From assembly GCA_945861245.1 (NCBI GenBank), contig CAMAUE010000005.1, positions 1-64,000 of the forward strand: a DNA stretch of 64,000 nucleotides. The letters run 5' to 3'. Below, piece after piece: positions 57,511-64,000 of this stretch (its first letter is position 1; every line of letters starts with the position of its first letter). A program made the position numbers and the translations under genes. The notes below the pieces were generated by a model. That model was not told the origin of the DNA. It saw only the letters and a program-made list of their open reading frames with translations, and made no database searches. This DNA is from Singulisphaera sp. GP187. Lineage in GTDB: Bacteria > Planctomycetota > Planctomycetia > Gemmatales > Gemmataceae.

Positions 57511-60500
57511 ATGTCCGTCGCTGAAGCCAACTATGATCGTATCAATGACTATGGCTCCGTACGCATCAGCCTGGCGAGCCCGCACGACATTCGCTCCTGG
57601 TCGTTCGGCGAAGTCAAAAAACCCGAAACGATCAACTACCGCACCTACCGCCCCGAAAAAGACGGCCTGTTTTGCGAACGCATCTTCGGCCCCGAAAAGG
57701 ATTGGGAATGCTCCTGCGGCAAATATCGCGGCATGAAGTACAAGGGCATGATCTGCGACCGCTGTGGCGTCAAAGTCACGCATAGCCGCGTGCGCCGCAA
57801 ACGCATGGGCCACATCGAGATGGCGGCGCCGGTCGTTCACATCTGGTTTTTCAAGGCGATGCCGAGCCGGTTGGGCACGCTTCTCGAAATGAAAACGAGC
57901 AGTCTCGAAAAGATCATCTACTTCCAGGACTATGTCGTAACTGATTCGGGCACGACGCCGCTCAAAGAAAAGCAGCTTCTCACGGAAGACGAGTATCGCC
58001 GTTCGCGCGACCAATATGGCGAAGCGTTCAAGGCCGGCATGGGTGCCGAGGCGATCAAGGCGCTCCTCGAAAAGTTGAACCTCGTCGAACTCTCTCGCGA
58101 TTTGCGTGAGAAGCTGGCGACCGAGACGGCCAAGGACAAGTCGTCAAAGCAAAAGCTGCGTGATTTCGTCAAGCGTCTCAAAGTCGTCGAATCGTTGCGC
58201 GACAGTGGTTTAGGCGGCCCGGCCAACAAGGCCGAGTGGATGGTGCTTGAGTGCGTCCCCGTCATACCGCCCGATCTGCGTCCACTCGTGTTGCTCGATT
58301 CGGGTAACTTTGCGACAAGCGATCTCAACGATCTTTATCGCCGTATTATCAACCGCAACAACCGCTTGAAAAAGCTCGTCGATCTCAACGCGCCGGAAGT
58401 CATCATCCGCAACGAAAAGCGCATGCTTCAGCAGTCCGTTGACGCGCTCTTCGATAACAACCGTTGCAAGCGGCCGGTGCTCGGTTCGTCGAATCGTCCG
58501 CTCAAGTCGCTGACCGACATGATCAAGGGCAAGCAGGGCCGGTTCCGCGAAAACCTGCTCGGCAAACGCGTTGATTACTCTGCGCGTTCCGTCATTGTCG
58601 TCGGCCCGGATCTAAAGCTGCACCAGTGCGGCTTGCCAAAGAAGATCGCTCTTGAATTGTTCCAGCCGTTCATCATCCGCCGATTGAAAGAGCTTGGCCA
58701 CGCTGACACAATCAAGTCGGCGAAGAAGATGCTTGAGCGCAAGGCCGACGAGGTCTGGGACATTCTGGAAGAAGTCATCAAAAATCACCCGGTGCTGCTC
58801 AATCGCGCTCCGACGTTGCATCGCATGGGTATCCAGGCGTTCGAGCCCGTGCTAATCGAAGGCAATGCAATCCGTATCCACCCGCTAGTCTGCAAAGGCT
58901 TCAACGCCGATTTCGACGGCGATCAAATGGCAGTCCACTTGCCGCTCTCGATTGAAGCCCAGGTCGAGGCGACAGTGCTGATGATGTCGACCAATAACAT
59001 CTTCAGCCCGGCGAACGGGAACCCGATCATCACTCCCAGCCAAGACATCGTCATGGGGTGCTACTACCTGACCGCCGATCCGTTGGCGTCATTCATGTCG
59101 CCCGGCGGTATGATCGACGATCGCATCAAGGACTATCGCAAAAACCTGCCGATCAACCTCAAAGGCGAAGGCATGCGGTTCTCCAGCCCGGCCGAGGTGT
59201 TCCTGGCCTTTTCGCTGAAAAAAGTTGGCGTGCATGCCCGCGTCAAAGTGCGCTTGCCGATTGAGAAAAAAGTCATCAGCGAGGTCTTCGTTGACAAAGA
59301 CAAGACTCGCGTAGAGGAGATTGCCCGCAGCGAAACGAAGAATCTTCTCGTCGCTACGACGGTGGGACGCGTAATCTTCAACGATATCCTCGACACACGG
59401 ATGCCGTTCTATGACTTGGCCCTGTCGGGCAAGCATCTGAGCCGAATCATCGCTGATTGCTATCAGATTCTCGGCCGGCGTGCGACGATCGAATTGCTGG
59501 ATCGCATGAAAGAGGCCGGCTTCCGTGAATCGACGCGGAGCGGCTTGTCGTTCTCGACGGATGACCTGAAGACGCCTCCGACGAAGGAAGCCATCATCAG
59601 CAAGACGGACAAGGACGTTAGCGACGTACAGAAGTCGTACTTCCGCGGTTTCATCACGGAACTGGAACGTAACAACAAAGTCATCGAGTTGTGGACCGGC
59701 GCTCGCGATCAGATCACCAAGCTGATGATGCAAGACCTTAAGCACGACGTTCGTAATGGTCAGCCCTACCTGAATCCGATCTACCTGATGGCCCATTCCG
59801 GGGCACGCGGCGGCGTTGAACAGATTCGGCAATTGGCGGGCATGCGTGGCCTTATGGCGAAGCCGTCCGGGCAGATCATCGAAACGCCGATCAAGGCGAA
59901 CTTCCGCGAAGGCCTGAGCGTACTCGAATATTTCAGCTCGACGCACGGAGCTCGCAAAGGCTTGGCCGACACCGCCCTCAAAACCGCCGATTCGGGCTAC
60001 CTCACCCGTAAGCTTGCCGATGTGGCGCAGAACGTCGTTATCACGATGCATGACTGCGGCTCCACGCAGGGCATCACGAAGCGTGCGACGTTTAAGGGCG
60101 AAGAACTCGATCGCTCGCTCAGCGAAACGATCCGTGGCCGCGTCAGCCGACACACCCTCACAACGCGCGTGGACGATGAGGATGAAGTTATCGTCGGCGA
60201 AAGCGAGATGATTACCTGGGAGCAGGCTCGCTACATCGAAAAGCTCGGCATCGATAACGTCGTCGTCCGCAGCCCGATGACCTGCGAAACGCCGCTCGGC
60301 ATCTGCCGCCTGTGCTACGGCATGGACCTGTCGACGGGATCACTTGTCGAAGAAGGCATGGCCGTCGGAATCATCGCCGCCCAGTCGATCGGCGAGCCAG
60401 GCACGCAGCTCACGATGCGCACGTTCCACATCGGCGGCGTGAGCAACGTCGCCATCGTTGACAAGGAACACAAGACCAAGAAGGCCGGCGTCGTCAAGTT

Positions 60501-61899
60501 TTTGAAGATCAAAGCCGTCACCAACGAGAAGAACGAACTCATTGCCTTGACTCGCAACGGGCATATCCAAATTCACGGTGCCAAGGGCATCGTCGACGAG
60601 TTCGCCGTGCCGAACGGTACCACGTTGCTAGTCACCGAAGGCCAGACCGTGAAGCCAGGCGACCGACTCTGCGAATGGGATCCGCATCGTACGCCGATCT
60701 TGGCCGAGACCGGTGGCCGCGTCCGCTTCGAGGACATCCAAGAAGGCGACACGCTCCGCAAGGAACGTGACGCGTCAGGTGCCGAGCGCTTCGTCATCAT
60801 GGAACATAAAGGTGATTTGCACCCGCAGATCGTCATCGAAGACGAGCGAGGTCAAAGCCTTGAAGTCCACTATATCCCCGAAAAGGCGTACCTCGAAGTC
60901 CGCGCCGGTCAGCCGGTAACGTCGGGAACAGTTCTTGCGAAGACGCCTCGTGAAGTGGCCGGTACGCAAGACATCACCGGCGGTTTGCCTCGCGTCACGG
61001 AAATTTTCGAGGCACGCAAGCCACGCGATCCTGCGGTCATGGCCGAACTCTCCGGTCGCATTCGCATCGGCGAAACGAAGAAGGGGAAACGGTCGATCAT
61101 CGTCGAATCGGTCGATGACGACGGCAAAGCGACGGGCACGGAACACGAGCATCTTTTGCCACGAGCGAAACAGCCGCGTGTTCATGCAGGCGATTACGTG
61201 AAAGCAGGCGACGCGCTCGTTGATGGGCCGCTGGTACCACACGATATTCTCCGCATTAGCGGGTTGGAAGCCGTTCAGAATTATCTCGTTCGCGAAGTAC
61301 AAAACGTCTACCGCGCCCAGCGCGTCGATATCGACGACAAGCATATCGAGATCATCGTCTCGCAGATGCTTCGCAAGGTCAAGATCGAGATGATGGGCGA
61401 CACCGGATTGCTGCCTGGTTCCGTCATCGATCGGTTCGCATTCCGCGAAGTGAACAATCGCCTCAAGGATTGCGTGAAGATCAAAGACCCGCGCGATTCG
61501 AAATTTGAGATCGGTAAGGTCGTGTCGAGGGATGCATATAAGGAAGTGAAGGAAGCGTTCGACGCCGAGGACAAACGTCCACCCAGCCAAGAACCCGCAG
61601 TCCCAGCAACGTGCTCAACGCAGCTTCTGGGTATCACCAAGGCGGCAGTGCAGTCCGACAGCTTTATCTCGGCGGCTAGCTTCCAGGAAACGACCAAGGT
61701 CCTCACCGAAGCAGCTATGGCGGGCAAAGTCGATTACCTCGTCGGACTCAAGGAGAACGTCATCCTCGGCCACTTGATCCCCGCCGGCACAGGATTCCAA
61801 ACCCACCAAGAGGCGGAAGTCCGAATTACGCCGACCGCACTCGAAGCCTTTGCAGCCGCCGTGACTGCCCAAGTAGAAGCGGCGGCGGCGAAGGGATAG
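57511..61899 (+). CDS. rpoC: RNA polymerase beta' subunit
   Basis: A 1462-aa catalytic subunit. N-terminal zinc site [20 protein letters not shown]; active-site triad in [17 protein letters not shown]; conserved [18 protein letters not shown] and [20 protein letters not shown]; second zinc cluster [13 protein letters not shown]; bridge and trigger-helix region [14 protein letters not shown] and KILTEAA-like end ([20 protein letters not shown]). ATG at 57511 with AGGAG upstream. Length is close to other bacterial beta' subunits. Confidence 0.98.
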   Translation: MSVAEANYDRINDYGSVRISLASPHDIRSWSFGEVKKPETINYRTYRPEKDGLFCERIFGPEKDWECSCGKYRGMKYKGMICDRCGVKVTHSRVRRKRMGHIEMAAPVVHIWFFKAMPSRLGTLLEMKTSSLEKIIYFQDYVVTDSGTTPLKEKQLLTEDEYRRSRDQYGEAFKAGMGAEAIKALLEKLNLVELSRDLREKLATETAKDKSSKQKLRDFVKRLKVVESLRDSGLGGPANKAEWMVLECVPVIPPDLRPLVLLDSGNFATSDLNDLYRRIINRNNRLKKLVDLNAPEVIIRNEKRMLQQSVDALFDNNRCKRPVLGSSNRPLKSLTDMIKGKQGRFRENLLGKRVDYSARSVIVVGPDLKLHQCGLPKKIALELFQPFIIRRLKELGHADTIKSAKKMLERKADEVWDILEEVIKNHPVLLNRAPTLHRMGIQAFEPVLIEGNAIRIHPLVCKGFNADFDGDQMAVHLPLSIEAQVEATVLMMSTNNIFSPANGNPIITPSQDIVMGCYYLTADPLASFMSPGGMIDDRIKDYRKNLPINLKGEGMRFSSPAEVFLAFSLKKVGVHARVKVRLPIEKKVISEVFVDKDKTRVEEIARSETKNLLVATTVGRVIFNDILDTRMPFYDLALSGKHLSRIIADCYQILGRRATIELLDRMKEAGFRESTRSGLSFSTDDLKTPPTKEAIISKTDKDVSDVQKSYFRGFITELERNNKVIELWTGARDQITKLMMQDLKHDVRNGQPYLNPIYLMAHSGARGGVEQIRQLAGMRGLMAKPSGQIIETPIKANFREGLSVLEYFSSTHGARKGLADTALKTADSGYLTRKLADVAQNVVITMHDCGSTQGITKRATFKGEELDRSLSETIRGRVSRHTLTTRVDDEDEVIVGESEMITWEQARYIEKLGIDNVVVRSPMTCETPLGICRLCYGMDLSTGSLVEEGMAVGIIAAQSIGEPGTQLTMRTFHIGGVSNVAIVDKEHKTKKAGVVKFLKIKAVTNEKNELIALTRNGHIQIHGAKGIVDEFAVPNGTTLLVTEGQTVKPGDRLCEWDPHRTPILAETGGRVRFEDIQEGDTLRKERDASGAERFVIMEHKGDLHPQIVIEDERGQSLEVHYIPEKAYLEVRAGQPVTSGTVLAKTPREVAGTQDITGGLPRVTEIFEARKPRDPAVMAELSGRIRIGETKKGKRSIIVESVDDDGKATGTEHEHLLPRAKQPRVHAGDYVKAGDALVDGPLVPHDILRISGLEAVQNYLVREVQNVYRAQRVDIDDKHIEIIVSQMLRKVKIEMMGDTGLLPGSVIDRFAFREVNNRLKDCVKIKDPRDSKFEIGKVVSRDAYKEVKEAFDAEDKRPPSQEPAVPATCSTQLLGITKAAVQSDSFISAASFQETTKVLTEAAMAGKVDYLVGLKENVILGHLIPAGTGFQTHQEAEVRITPTALEAFAAAVTAQVEAAAAKG

Positions 61900-61902
61900 G
61901 CA

Positions 61903-61959
61903 TATAGCCCGGCATTAATGCCGGGTAGACGTTAGACCCGCCATTAATGCCGGGCTATA
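61903..61959. repeat. Palindrome family 3, full copy between rpoC and rpsL
   Basis: Left arm TATAGCCCGGCATTAATGCC (61903 on) and right arm to 61959 (GCATTAATGCCGGGCTATA-like), 22 of 23 pairs; each arm is itself palindromic (CCCGGCATTAATGCCGGG). It starts 3 nt after the rpoC stop codon. Confidence 0.82.
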
Positions 61960-62076
61960 TAAACCGTTTTTTCGCTTCGCCCTTGACCGCGTGAGCAGCT
62001 GCGAATAAGGTAAATCTTTCGTGTCAATTCAAGGAAATGAGGCCAGCCAAGGTTCTTTTCCATTGGAGAGTCTGGA

Positions 62077-62451
62077 ATGCCGACAATCAATCAACTCGTG
62101 AAAAAAGCGAGAGTCCCGCAGACCCGCCGACCGCGCCATCCCGCCATGCTGGGTTGCCCGCAACGTCGTGGCGTTTGCCTGCAGGTCAAGATCATGACAC
62201 CGAAAAAGCCCAACTCGGCACTTCGGAAAGTAGCGCGTGTTCGCTTGTCGAACGGCATCGAAGTGACAGCTTACATTCCGGGCGAAGGCCACAACCTGCA
62301 AGAGCACTCGATCGTGCTCGTCCGCGGTGGTCGTGTTCGCGATTTGCCGGGCGTGCGTTATCACATCATTCGTGGTGTGCTCGATTCGCAAGGCGTCGCC
62401 GACCGCAAGCAAGCTCGCTCGAAGTATGGCGCCAAAAAAGAAGGCTCTTAG
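62077..62451 (+). CDS. rpsL: Ribosomal protein S12
   Basis: A 124-aa protein, [20 protein letters not shown], with the streptomycin-related segment [17 protein letters not shown] and the conserved [20 protein letters not shown]. The lysine associated with streptomycin resistance mutations is the susceptible-type KK in PKKPNS. The Shine-Dalgarno GGAGAGT precedes the ATG at 62077. It lies at the decoding centre. It is separated from rpsG by an unusual extra gene. Confidence 0.97.
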   Translation: MPTINQLVKKARVPQTRRPRHPAMLGCPQRRGVCLQVKIMTPKKPNSALRKVARVRLSNGIEVTAYIPGEGHNLQEHSIVLVRGGRVRDLPGVRYHIIRGVLDSQGVADRKQARSKYGAKKEGS

Positions 62452-62553
62452 TCCATCGGTTGACTCTCCCTCGCCAACGGGCTGGATGTGGGTTCGTTCT
62501 CTTCGCCGGGAGCGAAGCAAGTGGTATCCCTGGTCGACGAGGATGATGGTTGC

Positions 62554-62787
62554 ATGTTAAGTCTCCTTATTTGCCTTAATTTCGACTGCACCGGTTGTTC
62601 GGGAGCAGTCGAAACGACTCTTCACTGCGATGGGCATGGGGTCGATGAAAACGCCGGGGCGATGGTGAAAATCGCCTACCCTTGGTGCGCAATTAATAAC
62701 GAGGTTGTCTTTACGCCGGACGGAACCATCCATGGCGTAAACCGCGCAAGAACTTACAAACGGATTCCAGAACCAAGCCATAACTGA
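62554..62787 (+). CDS. Small Cys-rich hypothetical protein between rpsL and rpsG
   Basis: A 77-aa protein from ATG 62554 (GAGG upstream, spacing loose), with FDCTGCSGAVETTLHCDGHG and MVKIAYPWCAINNEVVFTPD and a final GTIHGVNR. The CxxC then single Cys (YPWC instead of CPWC) suggests a degenerate zinc ribbon; its beta-strand pattern EVVFTPDGTIHGV looks like a real domain. The gene sits inside the normally uninterrupted rpsL-rpsG-fusA cluster, likely co-transcribed with it. Not recognised; an RNA- or zinc-binding role is speculative. Confidence 0.6.
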   Translation: MLSLLICLNFDCTGCSGAVETTLHCDGHGVDENAGAMVKIAYPWCAINNEVVFTPDGTIHGVNRARTYKRIPEPSHN

Positions 62788-62840
62788 TCGCAATAGTCCG
62801 AATCGCTCAGACGGCGATCGGAATCTAGGGACAATTACCA

Positions 62841-63311
62841 ATGGGAAGACGTACCGCAAGTGCCACGACATTGAAGCCGGATGCCGTTTATCATTCTAAA
62901 CTGGCGTCCAAGTTTATCAATTGCATGATGTGGCAGGGAAAAAAAGCGACTGCCGAGCGCATCTTCTACAACGCGATGGACCAGATCAAGAAGCGCATGC
63001 CCGATCTGAACCCAATTGACGTATTCACCCAGGCTGTTGAGAATGTCAAGCCGCCGATCGAAGTGCGTTCCAAACGCGTCGGCGGTGCGACCTACCAGGT
63101 TCCAATGCCAGTGAATCGCGTTCGCCAGCAAAGCTTGTCGATCCGATGGCTGCTCGGCGCGGTCCGCGGCAAGGCTGGCCGCCCCATGTTCCTGCGACTC
63201 TCGGACGAACTCATTGCCGCCTTTCGCAAGGAAGGTGAAGCGATGACAAAGCGCGATAACACGATCAAGATGGCCGACTCCAACAAGGCGTTCGCTCACT
63301 TTGCGTGGTAA
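62841..63311 (+). CDS. rpsG: Ribosomal protein S7
   Basis: A 156-aa protein, with [59 protein letters not shown] and [20 protein letters not shown], all characteristic of S7, the organiser of the 30S head. AGGGAC precedes the ATG at 62841. It is followed after 162 bp by fusA, with a terminator-like heptamer repeat in between. Confidence 0.96.
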   Translation: MGRRTASATTLKPDAVYHSKLASKFINCMMWQGKKATAERIFYNAMDQIKKRMPDLNPIDVFTQAVENVKPPIEVRSKRVGGATYQVPMPVNRVRQQSLSIRWLLGAVRGKAGRPMFLRLSDELIAAFRKEGEAMTKRDNTIKMADSNKAFAHFAW

Positions 63312-63327
63312 CTAGGCTTTTGTCCGT

Positions 63328-63469
63328 AGTCCGTAGTCCGTGGTCCGTGGTTAAATACATTAACCACGAACCACGGATTTTTTTTTAGTCACTACAGCTA
63401 CCGAGTGCTTCAGTCTGCGTGCGATACTTTGTTGTATCGTCATTTGCAACGGACCACGGACTACGGACT
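63328..63469 (+). promoter_or_regulatory. Three-part heptamer repeat: terminator/antiterminator-like arrangement before fusA
   Basis: Segment A (63328-63354, units GTCCGTA/GTCCGTG) can pair with B (63360-63376) to form a terminator, or with C (63449-63469, ACGGACCACGGACTACGGAC), over 21 perfect bp. C ends 4 nt before the fusA ATG. The two structures exclude each other. Whether it regulates anything is unknown. Confidence 0.5.
63338..63386 (+). terminator. Rho-independent terminator between rpsG and fusA
   Basis: Stem CCGTGGTCCGTGGTTAA (63338-63354) with TTAACCACGAACCACGG (63360-63376), one mismatch, 5-nt loop, followed by A and nine T residues. It is built from heptamer repeats. Strong fit to a factor-independent terminator. 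Confidence 0.8.
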
Positions 63470-63473
63470 CCTC

Positions 63474-64000
63474 ATGGCATCCCTCGACCTCACCAAAATT
63501 CGCAACATCGGCGTCATCGCCCATATCGATGCGGGCAAGACGACGACGACTGACCATATTCTCTATTACTCCGGCGCCAAGCACAAACTGGGCACAGTAG
63601 ATTCCGGTACCACCGAAACCGACTACGATCCCGAGGAACAAGAGCGTGGCATCACTATTTACAGCGCCTGCGTACCGTTCCAGTGGCGCGACTGTACGGT
63701 GAATCTCATCGATACCCCTGGCCACGTCGATTTCACGGCTGAGGTCGAGCGAAGCCTGCGCGTGCTCGACGGCGCAGTCGTCGTCTTTGATGCGCAGAAG
63801 GGCGTCGAGGCGCAGTCCGAGACGGTTTGGCGACAAGCGGACAAGTATCTCGTGCCTCGCATCATTTTCATCAACAAGATGGATGTCGTCGGCGCGAACT
63901 ACGAAAACGCCCTGAGCGAAGCCAAGGATCGTCTTGAATGCACGCCGGCGCCGCTCGTTATTCCTATCGGCAGCGGTTCCGTCAAAGACTCGTCCAAGCC
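63474..64000 (+). CDS. fusA: Elongation factor G, 5' part (runs off the window)
   Basis: 175 codons are visible and the frame is open to the end. It starts [20 protein letters not shown] with P-loop [12 protein letters not shown], switch I EERGITI-type ([10 protein letters not shown]), DTPGH and FINKMD. It matches EF-G, the GTPase that drives translocation. Unlike the tuf gene upstream, the RGIT motif is intact. The ATG at 63474 has no clear Shine-Dalgarno because the upstream region is occupied by a heptamer repeat arm (GACTCCTC before ATG). The subgroup of EF-G (fusA or fusA2-like) cannot be settled from the fragment. Confidence 0.93.
   Translation, partial: MASLDLTKIRNIGVIAHIDAGKTTTTDHILYYSGAKHKLGTVDSGTTETDYDPEEQERGITIYSACVPFQWRDCTVNLIDTPGHVDFTAEVERSLRVLDGAVVVFDAQKGVEAQSETVWRQADKYLVPRIIFINKMDVVGANYENALSEAKDRLECTPAPLVIPIGSGSVKDSSK

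Noticed and set aside
59089-60153. 354-aa minus-strand ORF inside rpoC
   Set aside because: Antisense to one of the most conserved genes; composition of a shadow frame.

Overview
The window looks like the chromosome of a Planctomycetota bacterium, probably related to the Gemmatales. The grounds are a secreted DUF1549/DUF1553 protein with Ig-like domains, a membrane-anchored Ser/Thr kinase, a long secreted WD40 protein, small zinc-ribbon membrane proteins, very short operons separated by palindromes, and an EF-Tu whose switch I reads KTVT instead of RGIT. The phylum call is an inference from protein content; no rRNA gene is present.

Layout. Positions 1-70 hold the N-terminus of an ISNCY-type transposase that runs off the left edge, followed by about 0.8 kb without a convincing gene. 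Positions 0.86-46 kb are a mosaic of one- to three-gene units: signalling (Ser/Thr kinase, STAS protein), secreted proteins (DUF1549/1553, WD40, transglutaminase, several alpha/beta hydrolases, a trypsin-like protease with an internal PDZ domain), SPFH pair, central metabolism (pgi, apgM, kdsB, pyrG), tRNA modification (mtaB), two tyrosine recombinases (xerD and xerC), a SET-domain protein, a PIG-L deacetylase translationally coupled to a DUF4058 gene, and an HExxH peptidase fused to a ChaN domain. One small secreted-protein gene (14.6-15.2 kb) appears broken by two frameshifts.

Positions 46.3-64 kb are the translation/transcription superoperon: a consensus promoter, tRNA-Thr(UGU)-Tyr(GUA)-Gly(UCC)-Thr(GGU)-tuf (the same order as Escherichia coli thrU-tyrU-glyT-thrT-tufB), rpmG, tRNA-Trp, secE (with a very large multi-pass N-terminal extension), nusG, rplKAJL, rpoB, rpoC, rpsL, a small Cys-rich protein gene, rpsG and the 5' part of fusA.

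The most striking feature is between the genes. Nearly every intergenic gap holds a long inverted repeat. At least four sequence families can be separated: (1) a stem built on GCTTGCGGCTTAGCGCTC, 8 full and 3 half copies; (2) GTTTAGCCGCTCGCC arms that are themselves palindromic; (3) AGCCCGCCATTAATGGCGGG-like arms; (4) a 135-bp element that keeps one reading frame (FRA-TVRERPT). Many start within 0-13 nt of a stop codon, one supplies the pyrG stop codon, and some show paired compensatory substitutions. A separate class made of heptanucleotide tandem repeats arranged as inverted pairs sits between the tRNA genes, before tRNA-Trp, and between rpsG and fusA, where it can fold as a terminator or, alternatively, as an antiterminator-like hairpin next to the fusA start. 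These elements are the best candidate in the window for something under-described.
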